A stretch of DNA of 64,000 bases from Tibeticola sediminis (GTDB lineage Bacteria > Pseudomonadota > Gammaproteobacteria > Burkholderiales > Burkholderiaceae_C), in the NCBI RefSeq assembly GCF_003843835.1, contig NZ_RKQL01000001.1:1-64000 (forward strand), read 5' to 3'. Numbering within the stretch: the stretch's first letter is position 1; the number at the start of each line of letters is the position of its first letter. Below are positions 23,267-34,239 of the stretch, one piece after another. The translations under genes and the position numbers were made by a program. The notes beneath the pieces are model-generated. The model saw only the letters and a list, made by a program, of their open reading frames with translations. It ran no database searches and had not been told where the DNA came from.

Positions 23267-24544
23267 ATGCAAACCCAACTGGCCCCTCAATACGCCGCCA
23301 CCCCCGAAGGCCGCGAGGCCGAGGCGATCCTGCGCAAATGCGTGCATTGCGGCTTCTGCACCGCGACCTGCCCGACCTACCAGTTGCTCGGCGACGAGCT
23401 CGACGGCCCGCGCGGCCGCATCTACCTCATCAAGCAAGTCCTCGAAGGCGCGGCACCCACGCGCAAAACCCAGCTGCACCTCGACCGCTGCCTGACCTGT
23501 CGCAACTGCGAGAGCACCTGCCCGAGCGGCGTGCAATACGGGCATCTCGTCGACATTGGGCGACAGATCGTGGAAGAACAGGTGCCGCGGCCCACGGGCG
23601 AGCGGCTGTTGCGCTGGGCGCTCAAGGAAGGCCTGACCTCACCCCTGTTTGGCCCAGCGATGAAGCTCGGCCAGCGGGTACGCGGCCTGTTGCCCGCAAC
23701 GCTCAAGGCCAAGGTGCCAGCGCCGCAGGACGCGGGTGCCTGGCCGACACGGGAGCACCCGCGCAAAGTGCTGATGCTCGCCGGTTGTGTGCAACCGGCG
23801 ATGCAGCCCAACATCAACAGCGCCACCGCGCGCGTGCTCGACGCCTGCGGCATCCAGACGCTCATCGCGCGTGAAGCGGGCTGCTGCGGCGCGGTGAAGT
23901 TCCACCTCAACGACCAACAAGGAGGCCTCGCGCACATGCGGGCCAACATCGATGCCTGGTGGCCGCAGGTCGAAGCCGGCAGCGTCGAAGCCATCGTCAT
24001 GAATGCCTCGGGCTGCGGCGTGACCGTCAAGGAATATGGGCATCACCTACAGCACGACCCGGCCTACGCGGAGCGCGCCGCGCGCATCAGCGCCCTCACG
24101 CGCGACTTGTCCGAACTGCTGCCCGAAATGGTCGCGCTCCTGAGCGAGCGCGCGCCGCAGGCGGTGGCGGGTATCCGCGCCGCTGCGCCGCGCTTGGCCT
24201 ACCACCCGCCCTGCACACTGCAGCACGGGCAACAGCTCAAAGGTGGCGTCGAGACGCATTTGACGGCGCTGGGCTTCCAGGTCGAGCTGCCAGCGGAATC
24301 GCATCTGTGCTGTGGCTCGGCGGGAACCTACAGCGTGCTTCAGCCCGAACTGTCGCTGCAGCTGCGCGACCGCAAACTGGCCCGGCTCGCCGCCGTGCCG
24401 GCCGAGACCATCGTCAGCGCGAACATCGGCTGCATCACGCACCTGCAGGCCGCAGCGCCCGTGCCGGTGCGGCATTGGGTCGAAGTCCTCGACGAATGGC
24501 TGGCGCGCCCGGCATCGCGGGCGGACGCAGACCTTCTGGCATGA
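23267..24544 (+). CDS. glcF: Glycolate oxidase iron-sulfur subunit GlcF
   Basis: Electron-transfer subunit of glycolate oxidase, 425 residues. Two [4Fe-4S] motifs lie near the N-terminus: CVHCGFCTATCPTY (near residue 24) and CLTCRNCESTCPSG (near residue 74). Two CCG-type domains follow (LAGCVQPAMQPN with AGCCGAVKFH, and YHPPCTLQH with LCCGSAGTY), as in the GlcF/LutA group. It is encoded 11 bp after glcE and co-transcribed with it. Electrons are expected to pass to the quinone pool at the membrane. Confidence 0.93.
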   Translation: MQTQLAPQYAATPEGREAEAILRKCVHCGFCTATCPTYQLLGDELDGPRGRIYLIKQVLEGAAPTRKTQLHLDRCLTCRNCESTCPSGVQYGHLVDIGRQIVEEQVPRPTGERLLRWALKEGLTSPLFGPAMKLGQRVRGLLPATLKAKVPAPQDAGAWPTREHPRKVLMLAGCVQPAMQPNINSATARVLDACGIQTLIAREAGCCGAVKFHLNDQQGGLAHMRANIDAWWPQVEAGSVEAIVMNASGCGVTVKEYGHHLQHDPAYAERAARISALTRDLSELLPEMVALLSERAPQAVAGIRAAAPRLAYHPPCTLQHGQQLKGGVETHLTALGFQVELPAESHLCCGSAGTYSVLQPELSLQLRDRKLARLAAVPAETIVSANIGCITHLQAAAPVPVRHWVEVLDEWLARPASRADADLLA

Positions 24545-24575
24545 TCGCAGCCCCGATGCAACGACGACCCGCCCC

Positions 24576-25292
24576 ATGACTGAAGTTTCTGCCACGCCCC
24601 GCTCGTCCACCGCCCAGGAGCCGGTCTCGAGCACGCCAACAGCCGCGCGCAGCGGGTCGCGCAAGCCCAGGCGTGGTGCGGCACCACGACGTCATCCGCT
24701 GCTGGAACAGCTCGCTGCGTGGCACCCGGCCGTCTTCGGGCCGGTGGCCCGGCCGCTCAAGCGGGGGATCTTTCACGACCTGATGCGCCTGCACCCGGAG
24801 CTCTCCGCACCCGAACTCAAAGCGGCGCTCGCGCTGCACACGCGCAGCACGCGCTACCTGCGGGCCGTCGCTTCGGGGGCGCCGCGCCTCGACCTCGATG
24901 GCAGCTTTGCCGAGGCGACCGCACCGGAACATCAGATCCATGCGCTGCTCGAGTGCGTGCGACGCGCCACCGGACGCGAGCCCGAAGGTGATGCGACGGC
25001 CAAACTTCATCGTCAGCTCGTCGAGATCATCGAAGCTTCGGGGCGGACCACCCTCGAGGGCTGGGACGAACTGCGTGGAAAGTCGGAGGCCGAACAGGCG
25101 GCCCTCGAAGCCGCCTTGGCCGAAGTCAGTCAGCGAGCGGCCCGGGACGAGGCGCTGCTGCGCGCCTTCGAAGCCAGCGCCGCCACCCTCGCCGACTTTG
25201 CCGACATGTACGGACTGACGCTCGACGAGGCGGGCACCACCATCAGCCGCGCCCGGCAACGCCGTCAGCAGCGCACAGCCAACGCTGAATAA
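24576..25292 (+). CDS. ProQ/FinO-family RNA chaperone
   Basis: RNA-binding protein, 238 residues. A basic, Ser/Thr/Pro-rich N-terminal tail (residues 1-40) leads into a FinO/ProQ domain (about residues 42-115) with the family landmarks PVARPLKRGIFHDL, ELKAALALHTRSTRYLRAV and GAPRLDLDGS. The C-terminal half is acidic and helical (EAEQAALEAALAEVSQRAAR), perhaps a coiled coil, and ends in a basic tail. Family members stabilise small RNAs and help them pair with mRNAs. The ATG at 24576 begins MTEVSATP; an earlier start would overlap glcF in another frame. It may be co-transcribed with glcEF (31 bp gap), though a functional link is unlikely. Confidence 0.85.
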   Translation: MTEVSATPRSSTAQEPVSSTPTAARSGSRKPRRGAAPRRHPLLEQLAAWHPAVFGPVARPLKRGIFHDLMRLHPELSAPELKAALALHTRSTRYLRAVASGAPRLDLDGSFAEATAPEHQIHALLECVRRATGREPEGDATAKLHRQLVEIIEASGRTTLEGWDELRGKSEAEQAALEAALAEVSQRAARDEALLRAFEASAATLADFADMYGLTLDEAGTTISRARQRRQQRTANAE

Positions 25293-25304
25293 GCGCCGCG
25301 CGCC

Positions 25305-25790
25305 TCACGCAGCCAAAGCCGCCTCGATGTCGCGCTCCAGCGTCTCGGGCGCGTCGGTCGGCGCGTAGCGCCGGATCACCTGCCCGTCTTTGCCGACCAG
25401 GAACTTCGTGAAGTTCCACTTGATCGCGCGGCTTCCAAGCAAACCAGGGGCCTGCTCCTTGAGCCATTCGAACAGCGGATGCGCGTTCGGCCCATTGACC
25501 TCGACCTTGGCCATCATCGGAAAGGTCACGCCAAAGTTGCGCGTGCAAAAGGTCGCGATTTCCTCGGCCGAACCCGGGTCCTGTCCGCCAAATTGGTTGC
25601 AGGGAAAACCCAGCACCACGAAGCCCTTGGGACCATATTTTTCGTAGAGCCGCTGCAGTCCTGCGAACTGCGGCGTGAATCCACAAGCGCTGGCCGTATT
25701 GACGACCAACACCACTTGACCCGCGTAGCGGGAGAGAGGGATGCGTTCTCCGTTGATCGATTCGACCTCGAAATCCGTCAGCTTCGTCAT
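25305..25790 (-). CDS. Glutathione peroxidase family protein
   Basis: Thiol peroxidase of the glutathione peroxidase superfamily (BtuE-like), 161 residues, probably cytoplasmic because there is no signal peptide. The catalytic tetrad is visible: Cys in NTASACGFT (near residue 36), Gln in CNQFGGQ (near residue 71), and Trp and Asn in KWNFTKF (near residue 125). It uses cysteine, not selenocysteine. In many bacterial members the true reductant is thioredoxin, not glutathione, so the name should be read broadly. The gene converges with the ProQ-like gene and is monocistronic. Confidence 0.92.
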   Translation of the reverse strand: MTKLTDFEVESINGERIPLSRYAGQVVLVVNTASACGFTPQFAGLQRLYEKYGPKGFVVLGFPCNQFGGQDPGSAEEIATFCTRNFGVTFPMMAKVEVNGPNAHPLFEWLKEQAPGLLGSRAIKWNFTKFLVGKDGQVIRRYAPTDAPETLERDIEAALAA

Positions 25791-25818
25791 GTCGATGAGC
25801 CTTTCCTGTGGGGTTGAG

Positions 25819-25831
25819 GGCAACGCTGAAC
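25819..25831. repeat. Terminal-repeat scrap of MITE-A
   Basis: GGCAACGCTGAAC, one terminal repeat only, lies about 28 bp upstream of the glutathione peroxidase start codon. Confidence 0.4.
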
Positions 25832-25973
25832 CGCCGCTTGCCGCTCCTCGGGCGACGAGTTCGGCCTGGCCTGAGCGCTGATTCGGGAGATTGTTCACGA
25901 AAGTGCGCTGGCTTGGACGGCAAACCGCGCAATGACCCTGGACAAGCCTTGGCCCATGCGAATAATGAGTCGC

Positions 25974-27062
25974 ATGGATCCCACCCGTCTGGCCCTCGTC
26001 GGCCTTGCCCCCATCGACCGCCTACCCCTCATCGCGCTGATGCACCACAACCGGGCCTTTGCGCTGGCACCGAGCCTGGCCGAAGCCGACCTGATCGTGG
26101 TCAACGGCGACGATCCAGCCACGCTGCACTCGGTCGAGCGCGAACTCCACGCCCTCCAATCCGTCCTGCTGATCGGCGGGACGCCGCACGGCCGCTGGCC
26201 GGTTCTGCGTCGCCCCCTGACGATCGAAAGCCTCGAGGCGGTGCTGAAAGAATTCGGGCCCGCGGATGCGCAAGCGGAACTGCGCACCGAAGAAACCCGC
26301 GCCATCACCCTTTGGGATGAGTTGCCCGAGCCCCCGTCCGCCGGGCACGCCGACTCGGGCTCTCAGCGCGCCTTCCTGGCCACGCAGCCCTTCGCCCCCT
26401 TGTCCCACTCGGGAGAACCAGCCACCGACACGCGCGCGCCGGAATCGGGCTTTCCAGCGACGCGCCCGTTCTCGCCCTCCGAGGTCGACGCGATCGAGCC
26501 GAACCCGTCCGCCCCAGCAGCGAGCGTCTCGGCCGACCGCATCGACGAAGCCAGCCTGCTCCTGTGGCGCGAGGCTCAAGCCGCGCCCGCTGGCACGCCC
26601 GCCCGGGCGGGCCCGATCCGCCTCACGCTACCCGAACTCGCGCAGACGGCAACCGCGGATACAGCCCCCGAACCCGCCACTGCCGAGCCGACCCGGCGCC
26701 GCATCGTGTTCGGCGGAGCCGCCCGTCTCGCGCAAAGCGCGCTCGCCAAGAGCCTCGAGCGGGCCGGTTATGCCGTGTGCGTCGCCGGTGATGGCGTGGC
26801 CTTGCAGCACCAGATCGACCAGGGTGGACCAGAGGCCCTCCTGCTCGATGAAGCCTTTTTCGGGAGCCGCGTTTTCGGCCTGTGCCGTCAGCTGCGCCGG
26901 GGCTCATCCCGGGCGACGATGCCGCTCCTGGTGTTTTCCGATCGGCGCGCACCGCTGCGGGCTTGGCTCGCGCGCGCCATGGGCTGCGACGCCTGGCTGG
27001 CGCTGCCGGGTGATTTGCCGCAGCTTAAACGCTGGCTCAAAGCGGCGGCTGCAGCCCGTTGA
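25974..27062 (+). CDS. Unknown protein with receiver-like C-terminus
   Basis: I do not recognise the full protein (362 residues). The last 120 residues (about 240-362, from RRRIVFGGAARLAQSA) have the alternating pattern of a CheY-like receiver: LARAGYAVCVA-type start, a hydrophobic strand ALLLDEAFF where the phosphorylated Asp would lie (LLLDEA), then PLLVFSD and a C-terminal helix. Key residues look degenerate, so phosphorylation is uncertain. Residues 1-90 may be a second divergent receiver (LVGLAPIDRLPLIALM). The middle 130 residues are a Pro/Glu-rich linker. AATAAT lies 7 bases before the ATG, which supports this start over upstream ones. It is perhaps a scaffold in signalling. Confidence 0.6.
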   Translation: MDPTRLALVGLAPIDRLPLIALMHHNRAFALAPSLAEADLIVVNGDDPATLHSVERELHALQSVLLIGGTPHGRWPVLRRPLTIESLEAVLKEFGPADAQAELRTEETRAITLWDELPEPPSAGHADSGSQRAFLATQPFAPLSHSGEPATDTRAPESGFPATRPFSPSEVDAIEPNPSAPAASVSADRIDEASLLLWREAQAAPAGTPARAGPIRLTLPELAQTATADTAPEPATAEPTRRRIVFGGAARLAQSALAKSLERAGYAVCVAGDGVALQHQIDQGGPEALLLDEAFFGSRVFGLCRQLRRGSSRATMPLLVFSDRRAPLRAWLARAMGCDAWLALPGDLPQLKRWLKAAAAAR

Positions 27063-27076
27063 ACCTAAGGCAAGAC

Positions 27077-27949
27077 TCAAACCGCCCGAGGCCGCACCCA
27101 TGCGGCCACCGCGGCGGCCAGCACGAGCGCCCCGCCCAGCAAGGTTCGCGCCTCCCAAGCGGCTGCATGGAGCCAGAGGGCCGAAGCGCTCGCAAACACC
27201 ACTTCCGAGAGCATGATGAGCGCCGTGGCTTGCGCCGGCAGCCGCGCGGCACCGTATTGCAACGCCGCATTGCCTGCGAGCAGGCCCACCCCCAAGGCCA
27301 GGGCCCATGGTGCAGCGGCACGCACGCCCTCGAACGACGCAGGAACCACCGCTGAGCCGAGCGCTGCCGCCGACAGCGCGGCCACGAGCGTTCCGCCGAA
27401 AAACATCGAAAACGCCCGCAAGTCGTCGGGCTGCGAGCGCCAGCGCAGCAACAAGACGTTGGTCAAAGCAAAGCTCGCGCCGCCCAGAATGGCCAGCACA
27501 TCCGACAGACTCGACGGCAGAGGCCATGGTGCTTCGGGCGGCTTCAAGACGAGCACCACGCCCGCCAGGGCCAGCAGCAGGCGGGCCAGCGCCCATCGGT
27601 CCGGCCTCTCCCCCAGCAGCCACCAAGCGAACAGAATCGACCATGCCGGCATGAGATAGAACAGCAACACGACGCGAACCACGTCGCCCACCGTCACCGC
27701 CCAGTTGAAACAGGCGTTGGTCAGGCCAGACGCGAGCGCCAGCCACCCCAGCGAGCGGTTGCGGACCAAGCCCGCGAGCAGGCCGGGCCGCCAGAGCAGC
27801 AAGCCCGCAACGATGGCGCCATAAACGAGCGCCGTGGCGGCCAATGGATGCCAGCCCCGTTCATACAGGGTCCGGAACGGCAGCCACGAAAGCCCCCAGA
27901 CGAGCGCGTTGAACAGCAGCGCCGCGGCCGCGCGGCCGCGTTCATCCAT
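27077..27949 (-). CDS. DMT-superfamily (EamA) transporter
   Basis: Inner-membrane exporter-like protein of the drug/metabolite transporter superfamily, 290 residues with about ten membrane helices in two EamA repeats (about residues 8-135 and 150-285). The substrate cannot be read from the sequence. The start ATG overlaps the lplT stop by 8 bp (27942-27949), so the two are translationally coupled, with lplT first. A degraded MITE-A end (CTAAGGCAAGACTCAA) overlaps the stop-codon region. Confidence 0.8.
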   Translation of the reverse strand: MDERGRAAAALLFNALVWGLSWLPFRTLYERGWHPLAATALVYGAIVAGLLLWRPGLLAGLVRNRSLGWLALASGLTNACFNWAVTVGDVVRVVLLFYLMPAWSILFAWWLLGERPDRWALARLLLALAGVVLVLKPPEAPWPLPSSLSDVLAILGGASFALTNVLLLRWRSQPDDLRAFSMFFGGTLVAALSAAALGSAVVPASFEGVRAAAPWALALGVGLLAGNAALQYGAARLPAQATALIMLSEVVFASASALWLHAAAWEARTLLGGALVLAAAVAAWVRPRAV

Positions 27950-29225
27950 GAAGTTTGTCGCAGCGAGCCATGGCCATCAGGCGCGCCACCTCCTCGGGGT
28001 GTTCACGGAGATTGCGCGCGTGCCAGCGGTAGATGAGCCACATGTTGCCGGCGACCACCAGCCCAAAGCCGGTGATGGCGCCGAACGCCGAAAGACCCAG
28101 CCCGGTGAACAGGCTATAGAGCGCCCCCATGCCCAGGATCGCCGCCTGCTCGTTGAAGTTTTGCACGGCGATCGAGCGGCCCGCGCCCATGAGGTTGTGT
28201 CCACGGTGCTGCAGCAAAGCATTCATCGGAACCACCATGAAGCCGCCCAAGCCGCCCAGCACGATCAAGAAGGGCACCGCCACCCAGACATTCGTGATGA
28301 AGTTCATCGCAATCACGAGCACGCCCATCAGGATGCCCAAAGGCATGACCCGCGGCGCCATCTCCAGCCGGCAACGCAGCGAAGCGGCCACGGCGCCGAC
28401 CGCCGTGCCGATGGCCACCACACCGACGAGTGCCGAGGCTTGGGTCGTGCCGTAGCCGAGCGCCGCAGCAGCCCAGGCCAGCACGATGTAGCGCAGGTTG
28501 CCCGAGACGCCCCAAAACAGCGTGGTCGTCGCCAGCGAAATCTGGCCGAGCTTGTCGCGCCACAACAGCAGGTTGCAACGCCAGAAATCGGGCAGCAACA
28601 TCAAGCTGCGCTGCGGCATGGGACGCATGGCCACGCCCGTGCGGGGGATGCGCGTGTTGAACCAGGCGGCCAAGGCGTAAAAGCCGATGAGCACCGCGAT
28701 CGCGGCCTGCGCGGGCGTGTCGATTCCGGTGTCGATCAGCGGCAGGTCCACGCGCAGCAGCAGCCCCGAGATGTGCGGCCCGACGAGTTGGCCGCCGACC
28801 AGCACGCCGAGGATGATCGAAGCAATCGTCAGGCCCTCGATCCAGCCGTTGGCCTTGACGAGCTGGGATGCCGGCAGCAACTCGGTCAAGATGCCGTACT
28901 TCGCCGGGGAATAGGCTGCAGCGCCCAAGCCCACGACCGCATAGGCCAGCAAAGGGTGCGAGCCAAACAGCATCATCAGGCAACCGAGGACCTTGACCCC
29001 GTTGCTGAGAAACATGACCTGGCCTTTGGGGCGCGCGTCGGCGAAGGCACCCACGAAGGGCGCAAGAATGACGTAGAAGAGCGCAAACATCGGCACCAGG
29101 GCCGCGCGTTGCCACTCGGCTCCGCCGCTGGTCTTGAGCAGTTCCACGGCCGCAACGAACAAAGCGTTGTCCGCCAGCGAACTGAAAAACTGCGCCGCCA
29201 TGATGGTGTAAAAGCCGCGCTTCAT
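27942..29225 (-). CDS. lplT: Lysophospholipid transporter LplT
   Basis: Major-facilitator membrane protein that flips lysophospholipids to the inner leaflet for re-acylation. The 427 residues begin MKRGFYTIMAAQFFSSLADNALF, a typical LplT start, and continue with about twelve helices and the segment SPAKYGILTELLP (near residue 110), strongly conserved in LplT. CAGGAG lies just before the ATG at 29225, which favours it over an upstream ATG at 29267. The acyltransferase partner Aas is not in the window. It overlaps the DMT transporter downstream. Confidence 0.88.
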   Translation of the reverse strand: MKRGFYTIMAAQFFSSLADNALFVAAVELLKTSGGAEWQRAALVPMFALFYVILAPFVGAFADARPKGQVMFLSNGVKVLGCLMMLFGSHPLLAYAVVGLGAAAYSPAKYGILTELLPASQLVKANGWIEGLTIASIILGVLVGGQLVGPHISGLLLRVDLPLIDTGIDTPAQAAIAVLIGFYALAAWFNTRIPRTGVAMRPMPQRSLMLLPDFWRCNLLLWRDKLGQISLATTTLFWGVSGNLRYIVLAWAAAALGYGTTQASALVGVVAIGTAVGAVAASLRCRLEMAPRVMPLGILMGVLVIAMNFITNVWVAVPFLIVLGGLGGFMVVPMNALLQHRGHNLMGAGRSIAVQNFNEQAAILGMGALYSLFTGLGLSAFGAITGFGLVVAGNMWLIYRWHARNLREHPEEVARLMAMARCDKLHG

Positions 29226-29390
29226 GAGCTCCTGCGTCCTGCGCACCAGCGGCGCTGATGCCTGCATCGATCGGGGGTGAGGACAGATGCGCCCTGGGCT
29301 GGAGGCCCTGCGTCTGCCGGAAAACGACGCCGGGTTATATCACGCACCCCGAATCGATCGCCCCGCGCGCGGTGCCAAAATCCGTACGCC

Positions 29391-30509
29391 ATGCCACGCC
29401 CCATCTCAGCCACCATTCACACCGAAGCCCTGCGGCACAACTTCGCACGCGCACGCCTCGCAGCCGGCGACGCCCGCGTCTGGGCCGTCGTCAAAGCCAA
29501 CGCCTACGGCCATGGAATCGAGCGCGTCTACGAAGGGCTACGCGCCGCCGACGGCTTTGCCTTGCTCGACCTCGACGAGGCCGAGCGGGTGCGCGCTTTG
29601 GGGTGGCGCGGCCCCATCTTGCTGCTCGAAGGGGTGTTCGAGCCGCGCGATCTGGAGCTGTGCTCGCGCCTGGACCTCTGGCATGTCGTGCACTGCGAGG
29701 CCCAGATCGACATGCTGGCGATGCACAAGACGCAGCGCCCGCACCGGGTGTTTTTGAAAATGAATTCCGGCATGAACCGCCTCGGGTTCAAACCCGCGCG
29801 CTACCGCGGGGCCTGGACACGCCTTAACGCGCTGCCCCAGGTCGAGGAAATCACGCTCATGACGCATTTCAGCGATGCTGACGGCCCGCGCGGCATCGCT
29901 GAGCAAATCGCGGTCTTCGCCGCCGTCACGGCCGACCTGCCCGGCGAGCGCAGCCTATCGAACAGCGCGGCGCTGCTGCGCCATTCGGGCGACGCACTCG
30001 TCACCCATGCGGGGCGCCTTGCGGTGGTGGCCGACTGGGTGCGCCCGGGGATCGCGGTTTATGGAAGCGCGCCGGATCATCCCGAGCACGGCATCGTCCA
30101 TTGGGGCCTGCAACCGACGATGACGCTCGCCACGCGCCTGATTGCCACGCAAGACCTCGTGGCGGGCGACAGCGTGGGCTATGGCTCGACCTTCACCGCA
30201 CCCCAGCCCATGCGCATCGGCATTGCCGCCTGCGGCTACGCGGACGGCTATCCGCGCCTGTGCCCGACCGGAACGCCGGTGCTGGTAGACGGGGTCCGCT
30301 GCCGCACGGTCGGTCGGGTCAGCATGGACATGCTGGCCATCGACCTCGGCCCCGTGCCCGAGGCAGGCCTGGGCAGTGAAGTCACGCTCTGGGGACGGTC
30401 GAGCCGCGGCACCTGGCTGCCGATCGACGAAGTGGCTGCCGCCGCGGGCACGGTCGGCTACGAACTGATGTGCGCCTTGGCGCCGCGCGTGCCCACGCAG
30501 GCGGCTTAG
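29391..30509 (+). CDS. alr: Alanine racemase
   Basis: PLP enzyme that makes D-alanine for peptidoglycan. The 372 residues carry the PLP lysine in [11 protein letters not shown] (Lys34) near the N-terminus and the catalytic tyrosine in [10 protein letters not shown] (near residue 275), which comes from the partner subunit. The C-terminal domain includes [12 protein letters not shown]. It is divergent from lplT with about 165 bp between starts. Its TAG stop lies in the TTAG next to MITE-A copy R2. Confidence 0.94.
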   Translation: MPRPISATIHTEALRHNFARARLAAGDARVWAVVKANAYGHGIERVYEGLRAADGFALLDLDEAERVRALGWRGPILLLEGVFEPRDLELCSRLDLWHVVHCEAQIDMLAMHKTQRPHRVFLKMNSGMNRLGFKPARYRGAWTRLNALPQVEEITLMTHFSDADGPRGIAEQIAVFAAVTADLPGERSLSNSAALLRHSGDALVTHAGRLAVVADWVRPGIAVYGSAPDHPEHGIVHWGLQPTMTLATRLIATQDLVAGDSVGYGSTFTAPQPMRIGIAACGYADGYPRLCPTGTPVLVDGVRCRTVGRVSMDMLAIDLGPVPEAGLGSEVTLWGRSSRGTWLPIDEVAAAAGTVGYELMCALAPRVPTQAA

Positions 30510-30670
30510 GGCAACGCTGAACAAGTCCCACGCGCGTCGCGCATCCCGGCTGCGGGCGGTCTGCGTCGTTGCAAATCCTCGCCATAGCTGCAGCTATGGC
30601 TGCGGTTTGCGCCTCGCATCCCATCCCGCGGCCAGGCGCGCGCCATCACGGGGACTTATTCAGCGTTGCC
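30510..30670 (-). mobile_element. MITE-A copy R2 (161 bp)
   Basis: Full element in reverse orientation, GGCAACGCTGAACAAGTCCC at the left and ACTTATTCAGCGTTGCC at the right. The flanking tetramers TTAG and CTAG differ by one base; both fit YTAR. The left tetramer holds the alr stop codon. The core palindrome is at 30570-30609, with perfect arms. Confidence 0.9.
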
Positions 30671-30685
30671 CTAGGGCATACCTCA

Positions 30686-32825
<2,140 letters not shown>

Positions 32826-32885
32826 GAGGCTGAGCGAGCGACCGCGGCGCCAGCGCGGGCCAGGACGGCCTCGCCCGGCTGTTTT

Positions 32886-32946
32886 TCTGACTAATTTCGC
32901 AGTACCCCAGCGCCATCCGGTGGGTTGTTGCTCCTTTTTTTGAACC
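32886..32946 (+). repeat. Repeat P copy 2
   Basis: Blocks CGCAGTACCCCAGCGCCA, CGG, then TTGCTCCTTTTTTTGAACC follow the order of the repeat P family. It fills most of the gap between purB and yaeQ. Confidence 0.5.
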
Positions 32947-32958
32947 GGCGAGTCTGCC

Positions 32959-33519
32959 ATGGCGCTCAAATCCACCATCTTCAAGGCGCAGGTCGCCGTG
33001 GCCGACATCGACCACGGCTACTACGCCGACCATGCGCTGACACTGGCGCGGCACCCGAGCGAAACCGACGAGCGCATGATGGTGCGGCTGGCCGCGCTCG
33101 CGCTCAACGCCTGGCAGCTGCAGGCGCTGAGCCACGGCGACGGCACGCTGGCTTTTGGCGCGGGGCTCTCCGACCCGGACGACCCCGATGTGTCGCTGAC
33201 GGACTTCACCGGCCGCAAGCGCCTGTGGATCGAGGTCGGCCAGCCCGAGGACAAGCCGCTCGTCAAGGCCTGCCAAAAAGCCGATGCGGTCGTCGTCTAT
33301 GCGTTTGCACCGGCCGCCGAGGTCTGGTGGCGCGGCATCGAAGGCAAGCTCGCGCGGCTCGACCGGCTGCAGGTCTGGCGCCTGGACGCGCTGGCCGTGC
33401 GTGCGCTCGGCGCGCTCGCGCAGCGCAGCATGCAGCTGCAGGCCACGGTGCAGGAGGACGCCCTCGCGCTCTCGGACGGCGCCCATCACGTCGAACTCGC
33501 GCTCACGCGCTGGAAGTGA
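32959..33519 (+). CDS. YaeQ family protein
   Basis: Conserved protein of the YaeQ family, 186 residues, with a PD-(D/E)XK nuclease-like fold but no proven nuclease activity. It begins MALKSTIFKAQVAVADIDHGYY and carries the family segments HPSETDERMMVRLAALAL, LWIEVGQPEDKPLVKAC (the Asp/Glu-Lys region, near residue 95) and VVYAF. The E. coli homologue has been linked to transcription antitermination as an RfaH suppressor. It is flanked on both sides by repeat P copies. Probably monocistronic. Confidence 0.85.
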   Translation: MALKSTIFKAQVAVADIDHGYYADHALTLARHPSETDERMMVRLAALALNAWQLQALSHGDGTLAFGAGLSDPDDPDVSLTDFTGRKRLWIEVGQPEDKPLVKACQKADAVVVYAFAPAAEVWWRGIEGKLARLDRLQVWRLDALAVRALGALAQRSMQLQATVQEDALALSDGAHHVELALTRWK

Positions 33520-33595
33520 ACGATGCGGCCGCCCGTGGCCTGCTGAATGCGCCCGCAGCAGCCGCAAGGGCAGCCTGGGCACCGGTTTTCGAGGA

Positions 33596-33650
33596 TTTCT
33601 GGCCGTACCCCAGCGCCAAACGGTCAGATAAAGCTACTTATTTTGGAGCA
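33596..33650 (+). repeat. Repeat P copy 3
   Basis: TTTCTGGCCGTACCCCAGCG is followed by CGG and AGCTACTTATTTTGGAGC. This is the clearest copy together with the one at 57419. It lies between yaeQ and the end of the convergent DUF1289 gene, whose last codons it overlaps. Confidence 0.55.
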
Positions 33651-34063
33651 CTCGCACCGCCAGCAACCGCCCGCTCGGCGTAGCGGTTGAAGCGCCAGGC
33701 GCTGCCCTCGGCGCTGATGCGGCGCCAGACGGCGCGCTTTTGCGCTGGCGAGAAAGCCGGCCAGTGCTGCACCTCGTCGAAGCTGCGGCCGCAGCCTTTG
33801 CACACCGCATCCCCCTGGCTGGTCGAGCAGATCGCAATGCACGGTGTGTCCGGCGTGGTCTCGTACCAGGCCAGCCATGCATCCCAGGCCTCGGCGCTGA
33901 AAGCCTCGGGCGGCACGGTGGTCGCGCGCGCCCAGACGAGACGTCCATAAAGTTCGGCCAGCGCCTGCAGCGGCGGCGCGAGGCTCAGACCGTCACCGGC
34001 CGGCGCGCGCTCCCGCCACCAGTTGATCGCGGCTTCGAGGTCGGCGATGTGAATCTCGGCCAT
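33638..34063 (-). CDS. DUF3717-DUF1289 cysteine-rich protein
   Basis: Two conserved domains of unknown function in 141 residues. The N-terminal part (IHIADLEAAINWWRERAP) fits DUF3717. The C-terminal part (about residues 72-115) fits DUF1289, with the cysteines of PCIAICSTSQGDAVCKGCGR that probably bind metal, followed by HWPAFSPAQKRAVWRRI. It is probably cytoplasmic. TAAAAT lies 8 bases before the ATG on the minus strand; part of this box is the target repeat of MITE-A copy R3, so the insertion sits in the promoter. Confidence 0.8.
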   Translation of the reverse strand: MAEIHIADLEAAINWWRERAPAGDGLSLAPPLQALAELYGRLVWARATTVPPEAFSAEAWDAWLAWYETTPDTPCIAICSTSQGDAVCKGCGRSFDEVQHWPAFSPAQKRAVWRRISAEGSAWRFNRYAERAVAGGASAPK

Positions 34064-34078
34064 GGTTTTCGATTTTAG

Positions 34079-34239
34079 GGCGACGCTGAATCAGTTCCCG
34101 CGATGGCGCGTGCCCGGCCGCGGGATGGGATGCAAGGCGCAAACCGCAGCCATAGCCGAAGCTATGGCGAGGATTTGCAACGAAGCGGACCGCCCGCAGC
34201 CGGGATGCGCGGCGCGCGAGGGACTGGTTCAGCGTTGCC
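34079..34239 (+). mobile_element. MITE-A copy R3 (161 bp)
   Basis: Full element flanked by the exact direct repeat TTAG. The right copy of TTAG supplies the TAA stop of the TerC gene on the minus strand; the left copy is part of the presumed -10 box of the DUF1289 gene. The core is at 34139-34178, with perfect inner arms. Confidence 0.92.
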
